The position numbers and the translations under genes were made by a program. From Lycium barbarum (taxonomy: Eukaryota; Streptophyta; Magnoliopsida; Solanales; Solanaceae): 64,000 nt of DNA. The stretch covers positions 84,768,543 through 84,832,542 of the forward strand of contig NC_083346.1 of assembly GCF_019175385.1 (NCBI RefSeq), given 5' to 3'. Positions 47,545 through 59,607 of the stretch are shown one piece after another. The notes under the pieces are model-generated. The model was not told the DNA's origin and searched no databases. It was given only the letters and a program-made list of their open reading frames with translations. Each line of letters starts with the position of its first letter. Within the stretch, counting starts at the first letter, position 1.

Positions 47545-49194
47545 ATGCCTAAAAAGAAAAAGGCTACAGCAGCCCAAAGGGGCAAGACGGTGGCAGAAAA
47601 GCGGGCTGAAAGAGCACCGCCACCAGTAGTAGAGGAAGATGAGTCCCAGAGTGCGGCTCAATCTCAGTCCTCCCAGACAGTGCCTATTACTGAGGAGCAC
47701 GTGGGAGCCTCAGCCCCAGCTCCAGCTCCTCCGCCGAATGCTTCAGGCCAAGACGTAAGAGAGGCCATTAATTTGTTGACTCAGTTGGTTGCGGCCCAGA
47801 CTCAGAGGCCAAGCGCGGGGCAAGGTGACAGGACTGTTAGCGCAAGGGCCCGTGACTTCATTGCTTTGAAACCCCCGGAATTCTTTGGGTCGAAACTGGA
47901 GGAGGATCCCCAGGACTTTGTTGATGGTATGCTAAGGACGCTCCGATTGATACATGCTTCAGACACCGAATCGGTGGAGCTAGCGTCATACAGATTGAGG
48001 GATGTCTCAATCCAGTGGTACACGGTTTGGATGGCTTCGCGGGGAGCCAATGCACCTCCGCCGGTATGGCAAGAGTTTGTCGATGCTTTTCTCCGTCACT
48101 ACATGCCTCCAGAAGTTTGGCGAGCTAGGGCCGATAAATTCTTGAATCTGAGGCAAGGTAGCATGAGTGCTACAGAGTATAGTCTCCGCTTCAATTCCTT
48201 GGCTAGGTATGCTTCGGCCATGGTAGCGGATATGGGCGATCGGGTGCACCGGTTTGTGAAGGGCCTAGGGCCACATTTGATGGATAAATGCTTGACTGCA
48301 TCTCTTCAGGATGGCATGGATATTGCACGTATTCAGGCGCATGCTCAGGAATTGGAGGAACACCTACAGCAGCGGAGGAATGAACGTGAACAGGATAGGG
48401 GACATAGCAAGAGGGCTAGATCTTCGGGGCCGATGAGTGAGTCCAGAGGTGGGCACCGGCAGCAGCCCCCTAGGCATGCAGGCTACTCTATGACCAGTGC
48501 GCTCCCACGGTTTTCAGGCCAGAGATTGGATAGATCTGCTCATTCAGGGCCGAGCCCGAGTTATTCAGGGCCTCAGTATAGAGATGATTCAGGCCAGTCT
48601 AGACCACCCGTGCCACGATGTTCCCAGTGTGGGAAGTTGCATTGGGGTCAGTGCCGATCAGGTTCAGATGCTTGCTATTCTTGTGGTCGACCAGGCCACA
48701 TTATGCGTGATTGCCCCTCAGTACAGGGTAGAGGTAGGGCCCAGCCATCAGGGTCGATAGCCGGGTCTTCCGCATCTGCACGCCCTATGGGGCCAGGTTC
48801 ACATGCGCCGGTTGGCCATGGTAGAGGTAGAGGCAGAGCTCCCAGTTCTAGCGGTCCTCAGCACCGTATTTATGCTTTGGCTGGACGCCAAGATCTTGAG
48901 TCTTCTCCTGATGTGGTCACAGGTATATTATCGGTATTCTCTCATGATGTATATGCTTTGATTGATCCGGGCTCCACATTGTCTTATGTTACTCCATATA
49001 TTGCGGGTCGATTTATAATTGAGCCGGAGTCTATTAAGCCTTTTGAGGTGTCTACGCCCGTTGGCGAATCGGTGATAGCTAGCCGAGTGTATAGAGATTG
49101 CGTAGTGGTGATATGTGACCGCCGTACAGTAGCTGATTTGCATGAACTAAAAATGGTAGATTTTGATGTTATTATGGGCATATGGATTGGTTAG
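47545..49194 (+). pseudogene. gypsy-1 gag and protease, first part of gag-pol
   Basis: The start at 47545 (MPKKKKATAAQRGKTVAEKR) is preferred over the upstream in-frame ATG at 47512 because it matches the gypsy-2 gag start and follows an acceptor-like TTGTGTATTTCAG (AG at 47541-47542). Domains: a basic/acidic N-terminus, a retrotransposon gag capsid domain with LNLRQGSMSATEYSLRFNSL (about 48140-48205), a Cys/His motif CSQCGKLHWGQC, the zinc knuckle CYSCGRPGHIMRDC (about 48673-48714, intact CX2CX4HX4C), and an aspartic protease with ALIDPGSTLSYVTPY (about 48955-49000; DPG in place of the usual DSG/DTG). Two extra bases near 49181 end the frame at 49194; pol continues in the next frame. Confidence 0.93.
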
Positions 49195-52100
49195 CTTCTT
49201 GCTACGCCAATGTTGATTGTAGAACGAAGATGGTTCGTTTCCAGTTCCCGGGCGAACCAGTCTTAGAATGGAAAGGGAATACGGCGTCACCAAAGGGTAG
49301 GTTTATTTCCTATCTAAAAGCGAGGAAGATGATCACTAAAGGGTGTATTTATCACCTAGTGCGAGTTCGAGATGTAGAAGTTGAGTCGCCGACTCTTCAA
49401 TCAGTTCCGGTAGTGAACGAATTTCCGGATGTGTTCCCGGAAGAGCTTCCAGGCCTTCCTCCCGAGCGAGAGATAGATTTTGCGATTGATGTGTTGCCAG
49501 ACACAAATCCCATATCTATTCCTCCCTATAGGATGGCACTCGCAGAGTTGAAAGAGTTGAAGGAGCAATTGAAAGACTTGCTTGAAAAAGGCTTCATTCG
49601 GCCTAGTTCATCCCCGTGGGGAGCACCCGTATTGTTCGTCCGGAAGAAGGATGGCTCCTTGAGAATGTGCATTGATTATCGGCAATTGAATAAAGTGACA
49701 ATTAAGAACAAGTATCCCCTCCCGAGGATTGATGATTTATTTGATCAATTGCATGGTGCCAAATGGTTTTCAAAGATTGATGTGAGGTCCGGGTAACACC
49801 AAGTAAGAGTTAGGGAGAAAGATATCCCTAAGACAGCTTTCAGAACAAGATATGGCCATTTCGAGTTCCGAGTAATGTCGTTTGGGCTAACTAATGCACC
49901 GGCAGTGTTTATGGACTTAATGAACAATGTATTCAGGCCTTTTCTGGACCTATTCGTGATTGTATTCATCGACGATATCCTAGTGTACTCTAGATCCGAG
50001 GCTGAGCATGCGGAGCATTTGCGAACCGTCCTTGGAGTTCTTCGAGCTCGAGAGTTGTTTGCAAAATTCTCCAAATGTGAGTTTTGGTTGAACTCGGTAT
50101 CATTCCTGGGCCATATTGTTGCAGCTGATGGTATTCGAGTGGATAGTCAAAAGATCGAGGCAGTGAAAACTTGGCCAAGGCCCACAACCCCTACAGAGGT
50201 TCGTAGCTTTTTGGGCTTAGCCGGGTATTACAGAAGATTTGTTGAGGGTTTCTCTTCTATTTCTGCACCGCTCACAAAGTTGACTCAGAAGTCAGCTAAG
50301 TTTCAATGGACAGATGCTTGTGAACGTAGTTTCCAAAAGTTGAAAGACAGATTGACTTCTGCCCCAGTCTTGACACTTCCAGAGGGAGTGGAAGGATATG
50401 TTGTTTATTGTGATGCTTCAGGCGTCGGGCTAGGCTGTGTATTGATGCAAAATGGTAAGGTGATCGCGTATGCTTCTAGACAATTACGGAAACATGAACA
50501 GAATTATCCTACCCATGACTTAGAATTGGCCGCGGTGGTCCATGCTTTAAAGATATGGAGACATTACTTATATGGTGTCCACGTGGATATTTATACAGAT
50601 CATAAGAGTCTCCAGTACATCTTCAAGCAGAAAGAGTTAAATTTGCGGCAACGACGATGGCTAGAGTTGCTAAAAGACTATGACGTCGAAATCCTGTACC
50701 ACCCCGGAAAGGCAAATATTGTGGCCGATGCTCTTAGCCGCAGGTCTATGGGAAGCTTATGCGATGTGCGACAAGAAAAGAGAGAAATGACCCGTGAGCT
50801 TCAGCAGCTAGCCAGCCTAGGGGTCCGAGTAGTGGACTCAGGTAGCAGCAGAGCTACCATTCAGAATTCGGCAGTTCCGTCGCTAGTAGCGGAAGTAAAA
50901 GAGCGGCAAGGTGAGGATTCCAGGCTAATGCAGTACAGAGATACGCTCGCTCAGAAAGAGGGGTCACCATTTGATATTTCGGGAGACGGAGCCCTCCGAT
51001 GCCGAGGCAAGCTATGTGTCCCCGATGTGGCAGACTTACGCCACCAGATTTTGAGAGAGGCTCATTGTTCCCGTTACTCCGTTCACCCTGGAACGACGAA
51101 GATGTATCATGATCTTAAGTCTATATATTGGTGGAATGGGATGAAGAAAGATGTAGCGGAGTTTGTAGCCCAATGTTCCAATTGCCAACAAGTAAAAATA
51201 GAACACCAAAAGCCGGGTGGCTTATTGCAAGCTATAGAAATCCCAACTTGGAAGTGGGAAGTGATTAATATGGATTTCATTACAGGGCTACCTCGTTCTC
51301 GACGCAAGTATGATTCCATATGGGTGATTGTGGATAGACTCACTAAATAAGCTCATTTCTTACCGGTCAGGACGACCTATGTGGCAGAAGATTATACAAG
51401 GCTTTATGTTAAAGAAATAGTGAGACTCCATGGTGTCCCAGTGTCTATTATCTCCGATAGAGGAACTCAGTTTACGGCCAAATTTTGGGAGTCCTTTCAA
51501 GGGGGTCTAGGGACCCAAGTGCGCCTTAGCACGGCATTTCACCCACAGACCGATGGGCAAGCTGAACGCACCATCCAGACTCTTGAAGATATGTTACGGG
51601 CATGCATGATAGATTTTGGGGGAAATTGGGATGACCATTTGCCACTCATTGAGTTTGCTTACAATAATAGTTATCACTCCAGCATCCTAATGGCACCATA
51701 TGAAGCTTTATATGGGCAAAAGTGTAGATCCCCGATTGGGTGGTTTGAAACGGGAGAGGCCAAGTTAATGGGGCCCGATTTGGTCCAACAAGCCATAGAG
51801 AAAGTCAAGCTCATACGAGATCGGTTGTTGGCGGCTCAAAGTCGCCAAAAGTCTTATGCAGATAATCGTCGAAGGGACTTAGAGTTTCAAGTTAAGGATT
51901 GGGTGTTTTTGAAAGTGTCGCCGATGAAGGGCGTTATGAGATTTGGCAAAAAGGGGAAGCTTAGTCCCCGGTATATAGGGCCTTATGAAATTGTGCGAAA
52001 GATAGGCAAAGTGGCCTATGAATTAGACTTACCTCCAGACTTGGAGTCAGTTCACCCGGTTTTCCATGTCTCGATGCTTCAGAAGTGTGTTGGAGATCCT

Positions 52101-52346
52101 ACGAGGGTCGTCCCAGTGAATGATATTCAAGTGACAGAAAAGTTAACTTATGATGAAATACCCATTGCCATATTAGATAGGCAAGTACGGAGGCTTAGAA
52201 ACAAAGAAGTGGCCTCAGTTAAAGTTTTGTGGAAAAATAATAATCGAGAGGAAATGACATGGGAAGCGGAAGAAAATATGCAATCCAAGTACCCGCATTT
52301 ATTTCAGCCCTTGGGAGAAGTCCAAGATGAGACGTCAAAATCATAA
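49195..52346 (+). pseudogene. gypsy-1 pol: RT, RNase H, integrase, chromodomain-like tail
   Basis: Continues from the shift near 49181. The RT domain has [16 protein letters not shown] and the catalytic FIDD at 49965-49976. A nonsense TAA at 49794-49796 replaces a conserved aromatic residue in the RT, just after KIDVRSG. RNase H has [26 protein letters not shown] and [10 protein letters not shown]. Integrase has an HHCC zinc finger (about 51060-51195), core [20 protein letters not shown] and TDGQAERTIQ (D, D and E present), but a second nonsense TAA lies at 51348-51350 between the zinc finger and the second Asp. The C-terminus after PVFHVSMLQ contains LKEVASVKVLW-like and EEMTWEAEENM sequence, a chromodomain-like fold as in the Tekay/Del clade. 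All other motifs are intact, in keeping with its youth. Confidence 0.94.
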
Positions 52347-52539
52347 GGTATGGATGTTTTCCTTTTATGCTTATGGGTCGTGTGTGGCCAAACATTTTCA
52401 TGTTGTTATGATGTGGCCCTGTGTGGCATCGATATTATGGGTTGTTGTGACAGGTTGTTAGTGCCATGTTATAGGGGAAACTCTGGCGAAATTTTTATAA
52501 AATCCCGGGTGTTCTCGACATTCGAGGACGAATGTTCTT

Positions 52540-52552
52540 AAGGGGGGGAGAA
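52540..52552 (+). other. gypsy-1 polypurine tract
   Basis: AAGGGGGGGAGAA directly before the 3' LTR start TGTTACACC at 52553. Confidence 0.88.
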
Positions 52553-55030
52553 TGTTACACCTCGGAAAAATCTTCCGTTGGTACGCAAGTGAATGAACTA
52601 GAGAAATACGAGTATCGGGTTAATGATGACTTAAGGGCATTTTGGGAAAGAGTTATAACGTCCCTTAGATTAGTATTGAAGTGTTAAACAAGTGTTAAGA
52701 AGGTTCCATGAGGATCGGAGATCAAACGAAGTGGCGAAACTAAGTTCAGTGACTGATGAGTTCTACGGCTCATTATACGGACCGTATAATGTTATACGGA
52801 CCGTATAGTGGACCGTAAAACCATCACAGTGAAGGTTGGTTGCTGGTGGAATTTTACGGTCAGTTATACGGACCGTATAAAATTTATACGGACCGTATAA
52901 CGAACCGTCGAATGGTCACAGTGAAAGGTTGCTCACTAGTAACATTTTACGGTCAGTTATACGGACCGTAAAACTGTTTTACGGACCGTATAACGGACCG
53001 TCAAGTAGTCACAGTGAAGGGGTGCTGGGCAGACCCATTTCACGGTCTATTATACGGACCGTATAACCATTATACGGACCGTATAATGGAACCCGGCAGT
53101 TCGGTGATGATTTAATAAATAAAGACCAAGTTCATGAAAATCATTTCCACATTTCCTCTCTCTCTCTAAAACATCTCTCTACAACTTTTGTACAAGTTTT
53201 CAAGGGTATTAATCCATCAACCACATTAAACAAGTAAATCCAAGGTAGAAACCCATCAAGGATCATCTAAAGTCAAGAAACCCAAATGGAGAAAGACTAG
53301 GGTTTTACTCAAAGTGGAGTATTATCAACAAAAGCTTGTCCCTACAACTTCTAAGGTAAGATTCATGATTTTTATATGATGTTTACGGTATGGGAGAATT
53401 AAAATGCATGGATTGTAGAAAACATGGTCCACTAGGACATGAATGATGAATAGTGACGTTTTTGAGACATAGTTTGAATTGAATCATGATTGTTGTTGTA
53501 TTGTGATATCAGTGTGTTATAAATGACGTTAAGATCATGAAATAAACATTGTATATGGATGAACGAAGTTGGGTGTTGTGACCCTAAATAGGGACAAATG
53601 GAAGTGAATTGAGAATGTGGATAATGTAGATGATTAATGGCCATGGAAATGATATTATAAATGTGTTGTTGACGTTTGGGGTTGAATTATGATATGGACA
53701 AATGTTGTATAGATAATGGAGATGCTGTCCAATTTTCTCTAGTTCTAGCCATGTGCACTAGTTATCGATACTAATGATAGTATGGCCTTAATGAAGGTAA
53801 AAACGTGAGCATCGAAGGAGTACGTGCAAGTGTAGAATAATTCGACAAAGAGGTATGTAAGGCTAACCCTTCTTTCATAAGGCATGGTTCTTTGGCCAAA
53901 CTCCTAATCCCTCTATATGAGCATGTTGACTACAAATGTTTCACATTCCGAGCTCATAAGCTCACTATCCTTGATTGGTACTACGAATGCGCTACGCACC
54001 TCAGGTGACGAGTAGGACTACGATATAGAAGTAACAATAACGATAATGATAGTAATGATGATGGTGATAATAATGATGCTAAGAGTGCCTACGGGCTGTT
54101 ATGCTCATACGTGCCCCTGAAGGGCTATAATGAAACCCCGAGCTTATAACGCTGGGTAGAATATATGGGTGTGAATATGTATAGAATATGTATACGATTT
54201 CGAAACGCGCGCACACATCTGCAGATGGTACGGATAACCCTGAAGCCTTGGTAGGGCCAGGTATGAGTAACATTGAGCCTTGGTTGGCCAAGTATGTATA
54301 TGAAATACTGATCCAATGAGGTCGGGTACGCTATGTAAATGCCATGCATACGAAATGATTATGTATGTATATATATTATGTAAAAGAATGTGATGAGACT
54401 ATGTATAAGAATACGAATGACGATGTGAGTAAGTAAGCGACATGATGATGATGATATTATTGTCTCCCCTCCTATGCTATTCCATATATTGTTCATTATG
54501 TTGTATATCAATGTTAATCATGCTTTACATACTCAGTACATTCTTCGTACTGACGTCCTTTTGTTTGTGGACGCTGCGTCATGCCCGCAGGTGCACAGGG
54601 AGACAGACTTGACCCATAGCTGCCTATTTGAAGATTTCATAGAGAGCTCCATTTCCTTCGGAGCCATATCTTTTGGGTACTCATTCTTTTGTGTATATAA
54701 ATATGGGCATAGCGGGGTCCTGTCCCGCTCATGATATGTCATACTCTTAGAGGCTCGTAGTCATGTGTATGTGGGTAGAGATGTTTGGCCATGTCGGCCT
54801 ATGTTTTGTATATCTTTTGTTGGCCTCGTCGGCCTTGTATATTTGACATGGCATAGATGCCCATGATATGTTAATTGATGATGATCGTCCAATGGGACTA
54901 GCTTGATTAATGATTTAAAATGCATGAAATGAATTATGGTTCACCTAGATGTTATGATATGGATGATAACGGGGTGCCCGGGTGGGGTAGCACCGGGTGC
55001 TCGTCGTGGCCCCCTAGTCGGGTCGTGACA
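52553..55030 (+). repeat. gypsy-1 3' LTR
   Basis: Same length as the 5' LTR with about 18 substitutions, for example GGAAAAATC for GGAAAACTC near the start and CTCGTCGTGG for CTCATCGTGG near the end. It carries the same palindrome array (52772-53089), donor-like site (53355/53356) and hairpin box (54527-54601). Confidence 0.95.
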
Positions 55031-55035
55031 GGTTC

Positions 55036-55068
55036 AATTAATCCGGACTAGGAGGAATAATTCCAACA
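55036..55068 (-). repeat. copia 3' LTR, remaining end
   Basis: AATTAATCCGGACTAGG and AATAATTCCAACA complete the LTR broken at 44856. GGTTC at 55031-55035 is the second TSD copy. The copia polypurine tract (minus strand TTGAAGGGGG) follows at 55069-55078. Confidence 0.88.
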
Positions 55069-55078
55069 CCCCCTTCAA

Positions 55079-55504
55079 GTTGGAGGGGGAAAGCACTCCC
55101 AACTTGTGAAGAAAACCATAATGAGCAGCACCAGGGAGGGACTTTGTGAAAAGATCAGCCAGTTGTCTAGATGATGAAGTGTGATGTAAGGAAATCAGAC
55201 CCTCAGTAAGCTTGGACCTAACTAGATGATAATCAAGCTCAATATGTTTAGTCGTTTCATGGAATACAGGATTTTTGGCAATGTGTATAGCAGCCTGGCT
55301 GTCACAATAAAGAGGAATAGGAGAACAATATGGAACACCTAAATCACTAAGGAGACTAGATAACTAGGTAAGATCAGCAACATCCTTGCTCATTGCTCTG
55401 TACTCATCTTCAGCTGATGACATGGAAAGAACCTGCTGTTCTTTGCTTTCCAATCAATAAGACACCCACCAAGAAGCACACAGTAGGCAGCCAAAGAAAG
55501 ATCA
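55079..55504 (-). pseudogene. copia RNase H remnant
   Basis: Minus-strand translation gives the end of a copia RNase H: CDSQAAIHIAKNPVFHETTK, HIELDYHLVRSKL, and a tail HHTSSSRQLADLFTKSLPGA ending near 55090. In-frame stops and a shift near 55380-55440 separate it from RT. These blocks are typical of the C-terminus of Ty1/copia polyproteins. It is not functional. Confidence 0.75.
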
Positions 55505-56515
55505 TCAGCATTGTTGAAGAAAAGACCATGTGCAGAGGTGTCTTTCAGATACCTTAGAAGATGCAGACCAGCATGTAGGTGAGGAAGAAGGAGATTGCAT
55601 AAACTGACTTAGTTTCTGCACAACAAAGCTGATATCAGGCCTGGTATGGGTCAAAAAATTAAGTTTCCCAACCAAGGATCTGTATGTTTCTGGATTGGGA
55701 AGAATATCACCCTCAGTAGCCTTAAGCTTAGCAGTCAACTCAAGAGGACAAATAACAGAAGAAACATCAGAACAGCGGAACTCAGAGAGCAGATCATGAA
55801 TAAACTTGCTTTGATGCAATAGAACACTAGATGAGGAGTAAAGAACTTCAATCCCAAGAAAATAGTTCAAGTTACCCAAATCCTTAATGTTGAACTGAGC
55901 ATGTAGAAAGGCCTTGAGGGAAGAAATCTCATGTAGGTCAGTGCCAGTCAAGATGATACCATATACATAGACTGATAAAACCACAATGGAATGACCAAAA
56001 ACTCTTGTGAACAAGGAGGAATCATTCAGAGAAGGGGTGTAACCTTTGAAGGAAAGAGCTTGGGACAGTTTGGCATACCACTGTCTAGAAGCCTGCCTCA
56101 AGCCATAGAGTGATTTTTGTAACTTGCAAACTAGTGTGGATGAGGATGAAGGAGGGTTACAACCAGGTGGCAACTTCATAAACATCTCTTCATCCAACTC
56201 ACCATGAAAAAATGCATTGTTGACATCTAATTGGAACATAGGACAGTGCTTCTTAACAGCAACAACAACTACATTCTTGACAGTGGACATCTTGACAACA
56301 GGTGAAAAAGTTTCATGGAAATCTATCCCCTCAATTTGGGTATCACCTCTCACAACCAGTCTAGCCTTATATCTTTTTATATGACCATCAGCCTTGTATT
56401 TGGCCTTATAAACCCATTTACACCCAATGGGCTTCTTGCTAGGTGGAAACTCAACAACAACCCAAGTCTGGTTAGCCTCCAAGGCTTCAAACTCCTTGGC
56501 CATTGTATCTACCAC
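55505..56515 (-). pseudogene. copia reverse transcriptase with lost active site
   Basis: A 336-codon open frame. It shows the classic copia RT (RVT_2) sequence: [75 protein letters not shown] and later [17 protein letters not shown]. At the catalytic box (55958-55969), where family members have YVDD, this copy reads YVYG, so both metal-binding aspartates are gone. The frame stays open for about 1 kb but cannot encode an active enzyme. It ends in shifted sequence near 55590. The upstream neighbour is the integrase frame 56552-58084. Confidence 0.92.
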
Positions 56516-56551
56516 TCAGGTGAAGAAGCAGCCTGAGAGTATGCGTGGGAT

Positions 56552-58084
56552 CTAACACAGCTGATCACAAGTCGAAGTAAGGGATATAACAGTACTGGAG
56601 CCAGAACAGGAAGGAGGAAGGTAGAGGTGATAATCATTAAGGTAATTAGGAAGGGTATGAGTTCTAAAAGACTTTCTAGTGGGAATTGTAGGAACAGAAG
56701 AGGATGAAGAAGGAGCAGAAGGAAATGCAGTTGTGGTTGTAGCAGAAGGAGATATAGTTGTGGTTAGAAGAAGAGGAGAGAGAGCAAAGAAAGGGGAATA
56801 AACAGCAGGAGGGGAAGGGGTAGAAGGATTGAGTGGTGGAGAGGGAAAGGTAGTAAAACTAGGAGGACACAGATCAGACAAGGTGGAGGATAATACAACA
56901 GGTGAAGGGAAAACAGGTAAAGGAGTGGAAAAAGGAGAGGAAAAAGGGAAAATGTGCTCATAAAAAACAACATCCCTTGAGATGAAAGTGGACTTGGAAA
57001 GTAAATTGTAGAGTTTGTAACCCTTCTTGGCAAAGGGATATCCGAGAAATATGCAAGGAATAGATCTGGGATCAAATTTATGCCTATGTACTCTCGGTGT
57101 GGTAGCATAACATAAACACCCAAAAGTTCTAAGGTGAGAGTATGAAGGGACAGTACCATATAACACTTCAAAAGGACTTTTATTCTTGAGGATTGAGGTG
57201 GGAAATCTATTTATGAGGTACGTGGCAGTCAAAAGACAGTCACCCCAAAAACAATGGGGCAAGTGAGACTGGTAAAGCAAAGCTCTAGCAGTCTCAAGGA
57301 GGTGTCTATGTTTCCTCTCCACAACTCCATTTTGTTGTGGAGTGTGGGGGAAAGAAGTTTGATGAATGATGCCCTTTGAAGAAAAGAAGGAAGAACCTGC
57401 TAAACTAGAGCCTAATTCCAAGGCATTGTCACTCCTTACAGTTTTGACCTTGGAATTAAATTGAGTTTCAACCATGGAAACAAAGACTTTGATTAAGTCA
57501 AAAGCATTACTCTTAGCACCCATTAAATGACTCCAAGTTGCTCTAGAATAGTCATTAACTTTGGTTAAAAAATATCTAGCCCCATGAGAAGTAGGAGAGT
57601 GGTAAGGACCCCATGTGTCTATGTGGATTAATTGGAAAAGAGAGGAAGTATGAATATCACTGGAGGGGAAAGAGAGTCTAGTCTGTCTTGCTAAATGGAA
57701 CACAGAACAAGGAAAGGATTGAGAAGAAGATAAATATGAATTAATAGCATATATACCCTTCATTCTAGAAAAAGGAATGTGACCAAGTCTAAAATGCCAT
57801 AGAACATCCATTTTATTCAAATTTGCAGAAGAACAACGGGAAACATCAGACTGGGGAACAGGAGTACAAACAATAGGTAATTCAGGTGTTGAATCACAAA
57901 CAGTAGAAAAACTAGATACAGGTGCTGAATCATAAACATTAGAAATTACAGGGGTGAGATTACAAGCAGATGAAGGAGAAGTGATAGTTTCTGCAGGAGA
58001 TGTAGGAGTGAGATCCAATTTGTATAAACCATTGATCAAACTACCAAGTACCAGTGGCTTCTTCAAAGAAGGGCCCTGAAACAT
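56552..58084 (-). pseudogene. copia integrase with GAG-pre-integrase region
   Basis: A 510-codon open frame. The zinc-binding pre-integrase region reads LWHFRLGHIPFSRMKGI and then CSVFHLARQTRLSF, where the family's CXXC has become CXXF. The integrase core has QLIHIDTWGPY (first Asp), VKTVRSDNALEL (second Asp) and QQNGVVERKHRHLLETARAL (Glu), so the catalytic triad is present. After ILKNKSPFEVLYG comes the C-terminal extension FGCLCYATTPRVHRHKFDPR and a Ser/Pro/Thr-rich linker toward RT. It lies between protease (58103-58513) and RT (55505-56515), the copia order. Stops separate the three frames, which belong to one ancestral polyprotein. Confidence 0.92.
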
Positions 58085-58102
58085 GCACTCAGAACTAGAA
58101 AA

Positions 58103-58513
58103 CTAAGCAATGCCATGAAACTGAGAAACTAAGTGATAAACTGAAATGAGATTGAATTGAAAAGAAGGAATATAAAGAACATTGTGCAAAATAAAATTAG
58201 GAGATAGGGATAGGGAACAAGTGTTGGTGACTTTGACCTTATATCCATTTGGAAGAGAAACAAGACAAGGAACTAATAAAGGTTTGATGTTGAAGAGGAG
58301 AGAAATTTGAGAGGTCATATGATCAGAGGCTCCAGAGTCTATGATCCATTCAGAACTTTTTACTTTTGAAAATAAACAAGGTTTAAGAAGAACACTATGT
58401 GTGGCAACCTTACCAGCAAAATGTGCAGAAGCCAAGAGAGAGTGGGATGAGCTTATTGTAAGATGAGACTTCTGCAAGAGGTGTTGCAGTTGAGACTCCT
58501 TATCTACAGTCAA
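58103..58513 (-). pseudogene. copia aspartic protease fragment
   Basis: A 136-codon frame with WIIDSGASDHMT (catalytic Asp codon at 58337-58339), followed by LVSLPNGYKVKVTNTCSL and LHNVLYIPSFQFNLISV, the usual layout of copia proteases. It ends at 58103 in a stop, and the integrase frame begins just after it. Confidence 0.88.
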
Positions 58514-59607
58514 ACCAGAGAATGAACCATAATTCTGAGCAGGGGCAACAAGTGATTCATTTGGATAGGAAAAATGTTCTGTTTCTGTTCCAGATGGGTC
58601 AAGTGTAGCAGTAGCAACAACCTTTTTGGAACCAGGATTCTTTGTGAACTTAAAATTTGGTGGATAACCATGGAGTCTGTGATACTTATCAATAATATGC
58701 CTAGACCTTTTACAATATTTGCAGAAGAGAGATGATTGTTGATTATCATGAACTTTGGAAAAATGTTGTTATTGCTTGGGAACAGAACCATAATCACCAG
58801 GAGAGCCACCTTTGTGAAATGAGGCATGGAATGAGGCTGATTCAGATGAGAATTGGGAAGAATTGGATACTTGTCTCTGTTTTTCATCACTCAACAATAT
58901 GCTATAGGTGGTATCTATGTTTGGAAGGGGTTTCATCATCAGTATATTACTCCTAACTTGAGCCTAGGTGTCGTTTAAACCCATGAGGAACTGATAAACT
59001 CTTTGTTCATCCTCAGATTGAACACCATTAGAACAATTGCACTTATTTGTAGATATAGAGGACAACTCATCCCATAATTGTTTGATCTTAGTGAAATATG
59101 AAGCAATGTCGAGTGAGTCTTGAGAAATGTGGGCTATCTCTTTTTTCAATTCAAATACCCTTGCCCCATCAGCCTTTCCATACCTATTTTCTAGTTCCCT
59201 CCAAATATCTTTAGCAAATTCAGAATACACCACAGACTTGTAAATTTACTTTGTTACAGAGTTAGTTAGCCAAGCAACTACTAAGTCATTGCATCTCTGC
59301 CATTGTCGAAATAAAGGAGAGTCGGCAAAGGCTTTTCATATGTTCCATGAATGAAATCAAGTTTGTTTCGAACAGAAAAGGCAACCAAAACAGATCTACG
59401 CCAACTACCATAGCATGTGCCATCAAAAAGCTCAGAAACCAGGGATGATGCCAGTAGATCAGAAGGATGGACATAGAATGGGTGACATGGGTGCATGTAG
59501 TCATCAGGGTGACATAGGTTTCGAGATGTGGTAGAATTCGTAGACATGTTCGTGTCTCCATTTAAGGGAACATTCTCAGTGTTATCGGCTATATCCGTAA
59601 GAGCCAT
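58514..59607 (-). pseudogene. copia gag, broken into at least three frames
   Basis: The likely start is the ATG at 59607 (MALTDIADNTENVPLNGDTN). The N-terminal part DDYMHPCHPFYVHPSDLLAS and LFDGTCYGSWRRSVLVAFSV (DUF4219/UBN2-type copia gag) is read to 59281. A second piece, FAKDIWRELENRYGKADGAR and YFTKIKQLWDELSS, runs from 59233 to 58964. The zinc-knuckle region near 58690-58740 reads CKYCKRSRHIIDKYHRLHGY, where the last zinc ligand is Tyr instead of Cys. Stops and shifts separate the parts. Confidence 0.85.

Larger units (their letters stand above)
44857..55030 (+). mobile_element. Young complete Ty3/gypsy chromovirus-like element (gypsy-1), 10,174 bp, TSD GGTTC
   Basis: Two LTRs of exactly 2478 bp (44857-47334 and 52553-55030), PBS 47339-47350, gag-pol 47545-52346 and polypurine tract 52540-52552. 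GGTTC flanks it (44852-44856 and 55031-55035), and the intact sequence of the target survives in the other copia LTR at 60238-60245. By eye I count about 18 substitutions and no indels between LTRs (about 0.7%), which makes it the youngest datable insertion here. The single long gag-pol frame has a 2-bp insertion and two nonsense changes, so it is not autonomous now. Confidence 0.97.
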
